Source: JACXTP01 sp963789555 (lineage in GTDB: Archaea; Thermoplasmatota; Thermoplasmata; Methanomassiliicoccales; UBA472). Taken from it: a stretch of DNA of 64,000 bases. The stretch lies in NCBI GenBank assembly GCA_963789555.1, contig CAWBKY010000001.1, forward strand, positions 88,551 through 152,550, in the 5' to 3' direction. This document shows, one piece after another, positions 41,311-52,896 of this stretch. The translations under genes were made by a program, and so were the position numbers. The notes under the pieces are model-generated. The model did not search any database and was not told the DNA's origin. It saw nothing but the letters and a program-made list of their open reading frames with translations. The first letter of the stretch is position 1, and every line of letters starts with the position of its first letter.

Positions 41311-41760
41311 ATGCTCAGCATCAAGGACAGGAAGGGGGTGGGCGGATTCACCGAATCGCTGCTGGCCATCAGCGTGGTCACGGTGGCGGTGGTGTTGTTC
41401 ACGGTCACGATGACGATCAACCTGGCCGGGACGGGGGACAGGGAGAGGGTCGAGGTGGTCGAGGCCGGTTGCCAGCAGCTGATGGAAGGCGTGCTTCGGA
41501 ACTGTTCCGACGCCGATGGGAAGGCTTTGTCCGAACCAGCGCTCGATCGTATCGTCACCCTGCCGCTCCCCTTGCCCGACCTGGTCCTCGGCTATTCCAT
41601 CATCGTCAAGGACGTTGGCCCAGGCATCGAGCTCGTGAGCGTCAGGCAAGGGATAGATCCGGTCCCGGGGACGCCGATCGCGCATGCCAGCCTGCCTATG
41701 TGCATTGAATTGGCGGACGGTCGAACGGTGGCGGGACTGGTGGAGGTGAGCTGCTGGTGA
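41311..41760 (+). CDS. Type IV pilin-like protein
   Basis: 149 residues. A charged leader MLSIKDRKGVG is followed by GFTESLLAISVVTVAVVLFTVTMTI, matching a class III prepilin signal: cleavage after Gly, Glu at +4 or so, then a hydrophobic helix that packs in the filament core. The rest is a small beta-rich domain with two cysteines that could pair (Cys near 54 and near the end). The stop overlaps the GTG of the next gene. Its likely partners are the ATPase and platform genes encoded divergently 2 kb upstream. Confidence 0.6.
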   Translation: MLSIKDRKGVGGFTESLLAISVVTVAVVLFTVTMTINLAGTGDRERVEVVEAGCQQLMEGVLRNCSDADGKALSEPALDRIVTLPLPLPDLVLGYSIIVKDVGPGIELVSVRQGIDPVPGTPIAHASLPMCIELADGRTVAGLVEVSCW

Positions 41761-42223
41761 GGTTGAAGGACCGGTCCGGGATGGCGGTGCTCTTCGATGC
41801 CATGATGTTCCTGACCGTGATGACCTTGGTATCGGTGTCGATGCTGAGCCTGCTCAGGTCCGACCAGGACGAGGATGGGTCGCAACGATATGTGGATTCC
41901 GTGCACGCCACGATACTGGCTTCGACGATTTCCTTCCAGGAAGGGCCCCCATGCACCGTGGCGGACCTGGTGGGGTCCTATCTGCGAACCGGGGACGAAC
42001 GGTTGGAGGAAAATGATCGAGGCAGAGGTGCGGCCCCTTTTGGGCGGTTATTTCGGGCCGGGCATCCAGTTCCAATGGTTCATGGAGAGCGGCGAGGCTA
42101 CGTTCATCCTTCGGAAGCGAAGTGTTCCGGGATGCAGGGGGAGGCGACGTCCACGTCTCCCAGGTGCGTTGGCAGGACGACGGGGTGGCCATGGTCTGCG
42201 GCCTGAGGGTCCGGTATCCCTGA
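41757..42223 (+). CDS. Second pilin-like / TadE-like protein (frameshifts)
   Basis: About 155 residues from GTG 41757 (RLKDRSGMAVLFDAMMFLTVMTLVSVSMLSLL), a leader plus one long hydrophobic helix as in Tad-type pseudopilins. Frame changes near 42010 and 42115 join LVGSYLRTGDERLEE to IEAEVRPLLGGYFGPGIQFQWFMESGEATFIL and to EVFRDAGGGDVHVSQVRWQDDGVAMVCGLRVRYP. Coupled to the preceding pilin-like gene by a four-base overlap. Ends three bases before the convergent zinc-ribbon gene. Confidence 0.55.
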
Positions 42224-42225
42224 GA

Positions 42226-42557
42226 TCAGACGCGAGGTCTTTTCAATGGGTCCCGGGCCATCTCCTCTGCGACCTTCTGTGCTCTTCCCAGCTCGACGAA
42301 CATGAATATGAAGGATAGGAGGCCACGAAGAGCAGGAAGGCGTAGACGATGCTCTCCCCGAGGGGGGTGTCATAGTTGGCCAGATACAATCCCGCCAGGA
42401 CCAGGGAGACGATGGAGGTGACGATCGCCAGGTAGCCCAAAGGCCCGGTCCTCACCTTGAAGATGATGGCCTCGCCGCCGCAAGAGGCGCAGCGTTTGGA
42501 CGCATACCATCTTCTTGGCTGCACCTGCTTGCAATCGGGGCAGTAAAGGAATTGCAT
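42226..42557 (-). CDS. Zinc-ribbon membrane protein (one frameshift)
   Basis: About 110 residues. N-terminal zinc ribbon YCPDCKQVQ...KRCASCGG (CxxC...CxxC), then two hydrophobic helices (LGYLAIVTSIVSLVLAGLYLA and SIVYAFLLFVAS). After a change near 42320 the second helix continues into FIFMFVELGRAQKVAEEMARDPLKRPRV. Small archaeal zinc-ribbon/TM proteins of this sort are common and uncharacterised. Confidence 0.6.
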
Positions 42558-42581
42558 GGCGGAGGATTCGTGCTTTCCCGA

Positions 42582-42977
42582 TTAAAGGTTTGTCCCTAGG
42601 AAGTAGCCACAATGACTGTGCCACGCGTCGTCGGGCAGACCGATGTAGATATCGCTCTGGGGCGGCACCGGCTCCGACCAGATGACCTTCTCCATGCCCC
42701 TCAGGTCGAGGTTCCAATAGAATATGCGCCAGTTCAGCCCGGAGAGCAGTTGGGTCTCCTCCCAATGGGTCTTGAGCACATGGAGGTCCTGCAGGAAATA
42801 GAAGAGGCGACGGTCCTCGGCGTCAAGGAGGTTGTCGATGATCTCGTCCGAGTTCCCGAAGAACTGGAGCACCCTCCAGCTCACCTCTTTGGCGACGGCT
42901 TCGCTGACATTGCCTTCTTTCATCAAGGTCCGCCGGATCAACTCGAACCAAGGTAATCTTATGACCTCCCTCTGCAT
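42582..42977 (-). CDS. Hypothetical protein
   Basis: 131 residues from ATG 42977, chosen because a TATA box (tttatatatg, 43014-43023) lies inside the longer frame that could start at 43043, and AGAGGG precedes 42977. The sequence is mixed alpha/beta with several tryptophans (VIRLPWFELIRRTLMKEGNV, LKTHWEETQLLSGLNWRIFYWNLD). The first 70 residues look helical and may form a small DNA- or protein-binding domain. I do not recognise a family. Confidence 0.6.
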   Translation of the reverse strand: MQREVIRLPWFELIRRTLMKEGNVSEAVAKEVSWRVLQFFGNSDEIIDNLLDAEDRRLFYFLQDLHVLKTHWEETQLLSGLNWRIFYWNLDLRGMEKVIWSEPVPPQSDIYIGLPDDAWHSHCGYFLGTNL

Positions 42978-43165
42978 GAACCCTCTATTCAGGAACGTTC
43001 TCTGAGGAACCCCTTTATATATGTTCTTACAGACATCCGCCATGAGTAACTTCGATCAAGAATTGCATAATCATCATATTTTCATTAAAGATAATAAGTC
43101 CAATCATGTCTGGCTCTATTGGAATTTGCGATTTTGAGAATTCAATGAAAGTGCGAAAGGCCACA

Positions 43166-43963
43166 TCATTGAGGTTGTTCCATCAAGAACCTCTTCGCCT
43201 CCTGATAGGACATCTCGACGATGCTCAAGGTGCAATCGCGGTTCACCGGTTCGAGCTCGAAGACCGTGGAGAACTCCTTAAGCTGCTCCTCGAACACGGA
43301 AGGATCCACGAGGCCGGTGTTCAACCCGACGACGCGCTTATAATCCATGTACTTGAAGACCTCCCTAGCCTCCTCCAGGTCGTTCGGGTCATGGATCATT
43401 TGGAACTCCTTCATGAAATGTCTCCAGTTCGCCGCCCACATGGAATTGAGGATGTATGACGGGCCATGCTGGTTCACCAAGAACAGACGGTACTCCTCCT
43501 TCCCACCGAGGAAGGTCCCGAAGCAGTCATCGATGAGCGAGCCGTCCTTGTCCTTCAGTATCGTAACTGGGACGTGGATGCCCTCGGAGATGATGTCCAT
43601 GTTCACGAACGCGCTCCCACATTGGCCATAGAAGATGAGGACGGCCCGGGCGACGGGCTCCATCTTATTGATGGCCTTCAAAACCTCCTCCCTCAGGAGG
43701 GTGGGGCTCTGATGAAGGCAGATGGACTTGTTCCACAGGATGACCGATGGGTCCGTGGCAAAATTGAGGTCCTTCAATTCGACGGACTCATCGAAGACGC
43801 TCACCTGCTTCTCCGGGGCCATGCGTTGGACCTTGCCTGCCAAGGTCCTCTCCTCCGTGGAATCGATTACCAGCACGTTCCTGAACTCGGGGTCCTTCGC
43901 CACGATATAGGCCATCTCGTCCTCGAGGACCTGACAGCCCACGATGCCCAGGACGTTCGTCAT
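43166..43963 (-). CDS. DUF1638 family protein
   Basis: 265 residues from ATG 43963 (MTNVLGIVGCQVLEDEM), the usual DUF1638 N-terminus; an in-frame start at 44002 adds 13 residues. Conserved features include the N-terminal Cys, the middle VLIFYGQCGSAF and the NQHGPSYILNSMW region. The family is frequent in methylotrophic methanogens and acetogens beside corrinoid methyltransferase genes, where it is thought to be linked to methyl transfer, but it has no proven activity. Here it lies 115 bases downstream of a methyltransferase gene in the same direction. Confidence 0.82.
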   Translation of the reverse strand: MTNVLGIVGCQVLEDEMAYIVAKDPEFRNVLVIDSTEERTLAGKVQRMAPEKQVSVFDESVELKDLNFATDPSVILWNKSICLHQSPTLLREEVLKAINKMEPVARAVLIFYGQCGSAFVNMDIISEGIHVPVTILKDKDGSLIDDCFGTFLGGKEEYRLFLVNQHGPSYILNSMWAANWRHFMKEFQMIHDPNDLEEAREVFKYMDYKRVVGLNTGLVDPSVFEEQLKEFSTVFELEPVNRDCTLSIVEMSYQEAKRFLMEQPQ

Positions 43964-44077
43964 CGTGCACACCCCGATGCAAGAGCGGACCAGTTCGAAC
44001 ATATCGATCGGTCTGACATTCTTTGAGACATAGGGAAGGGATGCCGAGGTGCTTTCACGTGCTCTTTCGACATTTCC

Positions 44078-45139
44078 TCACCTCCCCTTCCTTGCCGCAT
44101 GCTCGGCACCATATCGTTTCGCCACCGAGGTCATGGTGATGAGATTCTCCAATGGCGTGTAGGTCTCCAGACTGCAACCTGGAGCGACAGCGTCCACCCC
44201 CTCATCGATGCAATGTTTGGTGGCCTCCTCGATGGATTGGGGGTTCCCCATCAGAAGGGTCTTGGTCGGGCTGACGTTCCCAATGATGACCATGTGCCTC
44301 CGTGCCCCGATGCGCTTGGCCATTGGGATGGGGACCTGCTCATCGATGCTGAGGGCATCGACGTCGATCTCGATCAAGCGTTCCAGTTCCGGCTCGGTCA
44401 CCCGACCACAGACATGGAGGATGGACTCGATGTCCATCTTCCCCATCTCGTTCGCCACCCTATCCCCATAGGGCTCGGAGAATTCCTTGAATTGATCCAG
44501 GGTGAGGACATCACTGTTGGAGACCGGGTCGTTGATCACTATCTGGTCCAACCCGTTCTTGGCCGCCTCCCGGACATACTCCAGGATGAACTCGGTGGTC
44601 TTGTCCAACAGTTTCCTTGACAGAACCGGGTCGTTCACCATGTCCAGCAACATCTCATGGGTCCCGCGCAACTGCATGGCCAGGGTCAGAGGCGATATGA
44701 TGCTCAGGAAGATCGGCACATCGTTCCTCTCATCCTCCAGCAACCTCACCGCTCGGAGCACTATCGGGACCTTGCCCTCGTACCTTGGGTCAGGGACCTG
44801 TAGCTTGTCAACGTCCTCTGGCTTTGATATCCTGTGCTGCAAGATCAATGGGAGTCGTTGTGCCCCTTTGAGCCCGGTCTTGATACCGAACGCGGACACC
44901 TCCACCGAGTCATCGAAAGGGACTGTGACGTTCTCGAAGCCGGTCATGTCGTGCCCGGCCATGGCCAGACGGGCCATCTTTATCGGGTCGTCCTGGACCA
45001 TTGGATAATAGGCGGTCGCGGCCTTCATGAGCGCGGTCGTTCCGGCATGCATCGGGCATACCACCGGCGGACGGTCCACCGGCAAATGGTCTATCATATT
45101 CTCGAAGCGTTCGAACTCGTTCAGACTCCCACTCCCCAT
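44078..45139 (-). CDS. Methylcobamide:CoM methyltransferase-like protein (uroporphyrinogen decarboxylase fold)
   Basis: 353 residues, intact. The zinc site of MtaA/MtbA enzymes is present: H242-x-C244 (ILHVCGRVTEP) and C322 (APGCSLE). Zinc activates coenzyme M thiol to accept methyl from a methylated corrinoid protein. The barrel core, with SIISPLTLAMQLRG, DPVSNSDVLTLDQF and GNVSPTKTLLMGNP, is typical. The N-terminal region VCPMHAGTTALMKA differs from MtaA. The substrate-side methyltransferase and corrinoid protein are not in the window, so the methyl source is unknown. Confidence 0.82.
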   Translation of the reverse strand: MGSGSLNEFERFENMIDHLPVDRPPVVCPMHAGTTALMKAATAYYPMVQDDPIKMARLAMAGHDMTGFENVTVPFDDSVEVSAFGIKTGLKGAQRLPLILQHRISKPEDVDKLQVPDPRYEGKVPIVLRAVRLLEDERNDVPIFLSIISPLTLAMQLRGTHEMLLDMVNDPVLSRKLLDKTTEFILEYVREAAKNGLDQIVINDPVSNSDVLTLDQFKEFSEPYGDRVANEMGKMDIESILHVCGRVTEPELERLIEIDVDALSIDEQVPIPMAKRIGARRHMVIIGNVSPTKTLLMGNPQSIEEATKHCIDEGVDAVAPGCSLETYTPLENLITMTSVAKRYGAEHAARKGR

Positions 45140-45327
45140 TACCCCCCATCTATTCTCTTAGGAACAAACATTCATCTCAGGGGTTTATGACATTATCGAT
45201 TGCTAAATATGATTGTGGAATGTTGGTGTTCGATTTTAAATTCTAATTATTTATCTGCCGTTCGTAATAAAGTTGCGAATGAAAATCATATTATCATTCC
45301 GAGCTCAATACGAGCTGTGGAGAGAAC

Positions 45328-47843
45328 ATGCTTTCAGAGCCTCCATTGGTGGGGAGGGACGAGGAACTCATCCGTCTAGGAGCAATACTGGGACAAGTGA
45401 TCGACGGTCATGGTAAGGTCTTCTTCATCTCAGGTGAAGGAGGGATCGGGAAGACCAGGTTGGCCACTGAGTTCGGCAAACGGGCGACCGCAAAAGGCTG
45501 CAAGGTGCTGGTCGGCAACTGCGTCCCTTCCTCCCGCATCGGGTACATGCCCTTCCTGGAAGCCTTCAACGGTCTGGTGGAGGAGCCTCCTCCGGAAAAG
45601 GAGGTCAAACATTCGAAACTGATGAGCTCGGCGAAGAAATCAGCCCCCGAATTGTTGGAGGCGATCCCCCTTGTCGGAAGCGTTTTGAAAGGGGCGGCGG
45701 TGTTCTACAACGAATACCATTCCGGGGACGTGCCCGAGGTGGACGACAAGCAGATGCTCTTCGCCACCCGGGAGCTACTCACGAAGGAGTGCGCCAAGAG
45801 GCCGATCGTCCTCCAGGTGGACGATCTGCAGTGGGCGGACTCGGCCAGCGTGGGCATGCTGCACTTCCTGGCCAGGAACTGCAAGGACATGAGATTGCTG
45901 GTCCTTGGGATCTATCGTCCTGAGGACATCCTATTGGACAGGAAGGTGGGAGGAAATCCTTTCCTGGACAGTCTGAGGATCATGAGAAGGGAGAACCTAT
46001 GCGATGAGCTCACCTTGAAGCCATTGACGGAGGGTGAGGTCAGCCAGGTCGTCTCCGGCATGTTGGAGAGGCCGGTGAGCACCGTGGTCGTGAACAGGAT
46101 CTATCGGGAGAGCGGTGGCAAGCCCCTCTTCGCGGTGGAGACGGTGCGGCAGATGGAGAGCAGCGGCACGCTTTCCTGCAAGGATGGCAATTGGAGCATC
46201 AATGGGACCGAGTCGGAGATACCCGTCTCCGTCAAGGAGGTCGTCCTCCGTAGGATCGAGCGTCTCTCCAAGGAGGAGAGGCGGACCTTGGAGTATGCCT
46301 CGGTCATCGGCATGACGTTCGACCCCGAGCTGCTGGCGGACGCATTGAAACTGGAGCGCCTCGAGCTGCTGGAGAGCCTGGAGCATCTGCACGACGACCA
46401 CCAGCTGGTGAAGGAGGTCGAAGGCGCTTACGCTTTCGAGGAGGAGAAGGTGACGGAGGGTCACTTATGACAGCATCTCCAAGTTGCGCCGCAAGGAGGT
46501 GCATCGAGCGGTGGCACAGTTGATCGAGAAGAAATTGCCCAACGACTCCCTATACCCCGAGCTGGCGAGGCATTACCATCTGGCCGGGGACATCCAAAGG
46601 GCATTCAAGTACTCCATCCTGGCAGGGCAGTTCTGCCTGGACCGGCAGGCGGTGGCCGAGGCATCGCCCTATTTCGAGCTGGCGGTGGAACTGACAGGAA
46701 AGGACCCCGCTCTGATCGGGGAAAGACCGAAAGCGTTGGAAGGTCTGGCGGACTGTTATATCACCAAGGACAAGGTCCGGGCGGACACGATCTTTGAGGA
46801 ATGTATCGCCCAAAGCCATGACCCAAAGGACCTGTCCAGGCTGCAAAGGAAGCAGGCGGAGTGCTGGCTCCCGAACGCGCTTGGTCGTGGCGATGCATCG
46901 AAGGCGAACCAGCTCTTAGAGAAAGCGAGCGGCTGTGCCAGCATCGACCCCATCGAGATGGGCGAGATCGAGGTGTTGCGGGGCCAGGTGGCTAGGATGA
47001 CCGGTGACATCGAGGATATGAGGAAGCACTTCACCCTCGCCAAGGATATGTTCATCAGATCGGGGAGGATGACCAGGGTCGCCGACCTCACCTTCTTGGA
47101 AGTGTTGGTTTCCATACAGTATGCTGAGGTTGCCCTTGCCAATGAGAAGCTGGCCGAGCTGAGGAAGATCAACACCGGCATCGATAGCAACCGGACCGAT
47201 GCCGAGGTATCCATGTGCCAAGGCACACTTGCGTTATCTGCGCGGTGAGATGGCCGAAGGCATCGCCGACCTGACCAAGGCGGTGGAGATCGCTTGTCCG
47301 CTTGGCAATTACCGCCTGCTCTCCACCATCATGACATGGAGGGGATGCGCGCACCTTGAAGCTGGGATGGTGGACAAGGCCTTGCAGGACTTCTTGGAAG
47401 GACAGGAGTATGCCCGCACCATCGAGAGGACCTTCGAGTCAGCCGTCTTAAGCTATTATTCCGGGGTGTGCCATCTTGACCTTGGGCAGTTGAAGGAGGC
47501 GGAAACTTGCATCCAAGAGGTCGTGAAGACCGGTGAATCTTATCAAGGGTTCTTGGGCTCCGCCCTGAAGCGGCTTGGGAACACTGGACTGGCTTTGATC
47601 CTGGCCCGATCGGGGGACCTTCCTTCGAGTGCGACCGCTTTCGGCCGAGGATTGGACGGCTCTGGAAAAGATATGCTCTTCTTCGCCTCATTAGAGGCTA
47701 GATTGAGATTGGAATATTCTGACGTCTTATTCAAGTTAGGACAGAAGGAAAAGGCGATCGATGAATTAAACCGAGCCAAGGACCTGTTCATCACTCTCGG
47801 GAACGAGAAGCGAGCGAGCGAAACCGTAAGGAGAATGAACTGA
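45328..47843 (+). CDS. STAND-type ATPase with TPR-like repeats, copy 1 (two frameshifts)
   Basis: About 838 residues when rejoined (changes near 46460 and 47215). The N-terminus PPLVGRDEELIRL leads into Walker A GEGGIGKT (36-43) and Walker B VLQVDDLQWAD (162-171), then GGKPLFAVETVRQ and a winged-helix-like region SVKEVVLRRIERLSKEERRTLEYASVIG, as in the signalling ATPases of COG3899/MalT type. From about residue 390 onward it is a helical solenoid: DSLYPELARHYHLAGD, then many Tyr/Ala TPR-like helices to the end. No DNA-binding or kinase domain is attached. A nearly same-size paralogue is at 50.4 kb. A surface LRR protein follows 167 bases on. Confidence 0.85.
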
Positions 47844-48009
47844 TGTCTAGCATGACCCATTTTAGTAACTTGAGGAAGAAGGCACTCACAGAGATCTTGG
47901 AGGAAAATGGCTGCAATAATCGATGTCGAACCATCATCAAATCGAACAGACCATCTAATTTCCATCTCACATCAAATAAGAATCAATGATCTCTGAGTGA
48001 GGTTCTTGA

Positions 48010-50163
48010 ATGGAAAACGGCATAAAATCATTTGTTCGGATAATGATCCTTGTATCTCTTGTATTATCCAACACTTTCTTCATCGTCGGTACAGACACTG
48101 TGACCTCAGCAAAAGATGGTTACTATTTCTATTCCACCAGTGGTAGCCCCACTGTCGCGACCATAACGACATATGCATGTTATAATCCGGGAGCTGGCGG
48201 AGCGATTACGATCCCCTCTACATTAGGTGGATATTCCACGGTGGCCATAATGGATTATGCCTTCAACGAATGCCCTACCCTAACCTCTGTGACGATCCCC
48301 AGCAGTGTCATATCAATCGGGAACTATTCATTTTATCGCTGTGATGCCCTGACATCGATCAATGTTGATCCTGCCAATCCAAACTATGCAAGCTTCGACG
48401 GGGTGCTTTATAATAAGGCATTAACGACTTTGATCCAGTACCCGGGAGGAAGAGCAGGGACTTTCAATATTCCTGACAACGTCACCTCTATCGCTAACAA
48501 CGCTTTCCAATTTTGCACCTCATTGATGTCTATCGAGGTGAGTCCATCTAACTTGTACTATGCTAGCGTCGATGGTGTTCTGTATGATAAAGAAGTCAAT
48601 ACATTGATACAGTGCCCAGGTGCAAAATCTGACACGATAATTATTTCCAATAGTGTCATAACCATCAGGGATTGGGCGTTCTCCTCCTGCACCTCAATGA
48701 CCTCTGTGAGTATTCCGAGCAGCGTCATCAATATCGGCAACAACACTTTCGCTTCTTGCACATCCTTGGTCTCTGTCGCCATGCCTGACAGCATCATTTC
48801 CATCGGTAGTTATGCGTTCTCATCCTGTTCCTCTCTAACACATATCGTCATTCCTAGCAACGTCATATCCATCGGTAATTGTGCGTTCGACTCATGTACT
48901 TCTCTGTCTACAGCGACGATCTCATGCAACGTCTCATTCAGTTTCGCCAATGTTTTCTCTTATTGCTCTTCCTTGACGACCGTCACTATAAGCGACGGTG
49001 CAACTAGTATTGGTGACAACGCGTTCGAATCCTGCACCTCACTGACCTCTGTAACTATAGGCAGAGGGGTTAACTCCATTGGGAATCAGGCGTTCTCAGG
49101 TTGTACCCAATTGACCTCAATCGTCATCCCTGGTGGCGTCACTTACATAGGTGACAACGCATTCGAGTCCTGCCCTATTGAGAATGTTACCATCACCGCT
49201 TCTTGTGACCTCTCGTTCATCTTCAGGAATACGTTCATAGATTGTTCCTCTCTGATCATCGGTGACGATGTCATATCCATCGGTTCAGGAGCCTTCTCAT
49301 CCTGTACCTCTCTGTCCTCTGTGACAATTGGAGGAAATGTCACGTCAATCGGGTCTAGAGCATTCATCGGTTGCACATCTCTAACATCCATCGACATTCC
49401 CGATAGTGTCATATCCATCGGTTCCGGAGGGTTCGCATCCTGTCCCTCCCTTTCATCTGTGACAATTGGACGAAATGTCACATCTATTGGGGACAGCGTA
49501 TTCTCGACTTGTACATCCCTCAACTCAATCACAATTCCTAGCAAAGTAATCAAAAATCGGGCCAGGTGCGTTCCGATCCTGCACAGCACTGAACTCGATC
49601 ACATTTTTAGGACTTGTATCACCCAATGATGTGGGTGAGGAATGGATCATTAACACACCTGCAGGAATTCGAGGTCACGCTTATGCTGCATCGAATTTCC
49701 CAGTCCCAGGAGGTGTTTTCAATGGATTGTCCATGGGAACATATATTTACCTGTTGTTCCTGGGCCCCCAACCAACCTATCCGTTATCTCTGGTAACGCC
49801 CAAGCTTTTCTAGAATGGCAAGCTCCTGCAAACGATGGTGGCAGCGTCATTACCGGTTATAACATCTTCCGCTCCGTTGATGAGAATGGCACCTATTCCC
49901 TGATCGATTCGTCCTCCAGGATGAACTACACCGACTTCAACCTAATCAACGGTCAGACCTACTGGTACAAGGTGGATGCGGTAAATTCGGTCGGCGAGGG
50001 TGCAAAGTGTACACCAGTTTCAGTCGTACTACCTCAACCAGTCAGCCAAAAGGATGATAATACGATGCTTATCTCGCTCGCAGCGCTCGCGATTATTGCG
50101 GTGACAATAGCACTGTTGTTGATGATTCGCAAGTCAAGAGGATTGAAGCGTAAAAGGAAATGA
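48010..50163 (+). CDS. Secreted BspA-like leucine-rich-repeat protein with FN3 domain and membrane anchor (frameshifts)
   Basis: About 718 residues. A signal peptide (IMILVSLVLSNTFFIVGT) is followed by many 22-23-residue LRR_5 (BspA/Treponema pallidum) repeats of the form 'xSVTIPSSVISIGNYAFxxCTSLT' from about 48200 to 49600. Changes near 49555 and 49800 lead to a spacer, one fibronectin type III domain (SVISGNAQAFLEWQAPANDGG to AVNSVGEGAKCTPVSV), and a C-terminal transmembrane helix with a basic tail (RKSRGLKRKRK). BspA-like proteins act in attachment in bacteria and protists. The gene is AT-richer than the genome core. Ribosome binding site GTGAGG at 47997-48002. Confidence 0.85.
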
Positions 50164-50373
50164 TGATTGTAATGATGACTCTATCCCATCCTTCAAGATA
50201 AACAAGGCGGATAAGCATGAGGTCTGTCGGTATAATTTGGATAGGCGATAACTTTCCAAGGAGTCATTAGGATTAGGTCTTTTTTAGATTACCATTACCT
50301 CAGGCGTGTTTGAATGCTACCAAAGGGACAACATATATCTTGACCAAATCGCTAATATCATTTTTGAAATCTC

Positions 50374-52896
50374 ATGCTTTCTGAACCACCGATCGTTGGC
50401 CGAGAGGAGGAGCTCGAGCGTCTAAACGAAATATTGCACCAGGCAATCTCGGGTTCAGGTGGATTGGTCCTGATCTCAGGTGAGGCCGGAATTGGAAAGA
50501 CGAGGTTGGCCACCGAGTTCGAAATCAACAGCAACGCATTAGGTGTAAGATACTCGTGGGCAATTGTTACCTTCAGACCGCCGAACTCCCTACATGGTCT
50601 TCTTGGATGCATTGAACGATCTTTTTTGTTGAAGAATCGGAAAAGGAATTTACAAGGACCTCAAAGATTGTGCGATCAGCGAAAAAGGCGACCCCTGAGC
50701 TTTTAAAAGCTGTACCATTCATTGGAAATACCCTGAAAGCATCAGCCGTACTCTTCCAGAACTATAAAGGCGAAGTTGAAGAGCAAGGTAAGGAGCATAT
50801 GTTGTTCAGGACTCTAGATCTTCTTAGAACCGAGTCGACAAAACGGCCGCTGGTGATGCATCTTGACGATCTTCAATGGGCAGATTCAATGAGCATTGGG
50901 ATGCTTCATTTTTTGGCTAGGAACTGCAAGGACCTGAACGTCCTATTATTGGGCACCTATCGGACTGAGGAGGTTTTCAATCGAGAGGGAGGGACGAATC
51001 CATTCCTGGATAGCCTACGTATTATGAGAAGGGAGAGCCTTGTCAAGGAGATTGAGCTAAAGCCTTTGGCGGAGAAACATTTAAGTTCGGTAATATCGAA
51101 AATGCTAGAGAAACCGGTCATGCCGGAATTACTAGTCGAATTTTCAAAGAGAGCGAAGGAAGCCCTCTATTTGCAGTTGAGACGGTGAGGTTGTTGGAGA
51201 GCTCAGGATCCTTGGCACTTAAGAAAGGTAAATGGACGATAAAAGGATCGATGGAGGGGTTGATACCATCGTCTGTCAAGGAAGTGATTCAAAGAAGGAT
51301 CGAAAGAACATCGAAAGAGGAGAGGAAAGCATTAGATCATGCCTCAGTCATAGGAATGACGTTTAGTCCTTTCTTGTTAGCTGATTCGCTACGTATGGAC
51401 CAATTAAGACTAATAGAGGAATTAGAACGTTTGAGCGACCAGCATCAGTTGATAGTAGAGAATGAGATTGGATATTCTTTCACGCACGAGAAGGTTCGCA
51501 AGTACACCTATGATGCAATATCACGTGCAAGGCGCAAGGAGGTGCATCGAATCGTCGGTAACCTTCTGGAAAAGCAGCTACCCAATCCTGCACTTTATCC
51601 CGAACTTGCTAGTCATTTTCATTTAGGATTCGAGCAATATAAAACCATAAAATACTCATATTTGGCTGGTAAGTACTATTATGAACAGGACGCAATTGCC
51701 GAAGCCATGCTATGTTTTAATAGGGCTCTGGAAATTGGTCCTGGAATCGAAGGATTCGATGCATATAAGCTAGATGCAATGGAAGGTTTAGGGGATTCAT
51801 ATCTTGCGATGGGAAACACACCAGAAGCATCAAAAATTTATGAAAGTCTACTTGAGGACTCCATGGGTGGGAGGCAAAGGGCAAGGTTACTTCGAAAGCA
51901 ATCCGAGTGCTGGAATCCTCTCAAACTGGGAAATGGGAGCAAGGACTAAATCTATGTCCACTCCATCCATGAAGCATTATCTATACCTGAGATTGATGCA
52001 ATAGACAGAGGAGAAATTGCTAATTTATTGACAGTAATGGCTCTAGTAAATGGTGATTGGGAGGAGGCGAAGAAACAAGGGGAGATTTCTGTGAATGCCT
52101 TCAAGGAAGCTGGAAATTTAAAAATGGCGGCCTTGCAACTAACAGTAAATTCTGAAATATATACTTCAATTATTGAAATCGATAAGGCGATCAATCTGCT
52201 GAAGAAGCCGCAGATATGAACAAACTTCTAAAGAGTCATTGGGTCCAATCTGAATTGGATAGTCATTATGGATTTGTTTTTCTGAACAAAGGTGAATATG
52301 AGAAAGCCCTTCATCATTACGACGCTTTCGCCGATATCTGTAGGAAGTCAGGCTACGATTCCGCACAGAGTTACATATATTTCTATCAATCCATCTTGAA
52401 ATTATTGTTGGGTGAAGAGGAAGAAGCGCTTGAACTAGCAGAGGCTAGTTATGAATACGCACATAAGATAGGTTCAGATTACCACAAGGCACAAGCATGT
52501 GGTATACTGACACATTTATGCTATGTCATGGGACGGAAGCAAGATTGTATGAAGTATGCCAATGAAGCAGGTAATATGGGCACTAAGTTTGATAAAAACA
52601 TGAAGACTAGAAATATCGGTATGATTCGCATGGCGAGAGCCGAAGGAGCGATGGTATGTCATAATTGGGATGAAGGAGACATTCTTTACAAAGAGGCTAT
52701 TTCCATTTTCTCAATATGTCCTTTTGGGAAGATTATGCAAGCTCTAGCGTCGACCTGGTATGGGGATGCTTTATTTATACTTGGAAGGAAACGGGAGGCA
52801 AAATCCGCATATGAGGACGCATTATATATTTTCAGAAAATTAGGGAATGAAAGACAGATGAGGCGATGTGAGGAGTTATTACTAAATGTACAATAA
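50374..52896 (+). CDS. STAND-type ATPase with TPR-like repeats, copy 2 (many frameshifts)
   Basis: About 841 residues when rejoined, nearly the length of copy 1. It shares its N-terminus (MLSEPPIVGREEEL), Walker A GEAGIGKTRLATEF, Walker B HLDDLQWAD, and the segments SVKEVIQRRIERTSKEERKALDHASVIGMTF and RARRKEVHRIVGNLLEKQLPNPALYPELASHFHLG with it. Frame changes lie near 50570, 50655, 51170, 51915 and 52200. Base composition is far more AT-rich than copy 1, and the C-terminal solenoid is divergent (SDYHKAQACGILTHLCYVMGRK). The number of breaks is high enough that real decay remains possible. A giant surface protein follows on the same strand. Confidence 0.8.
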
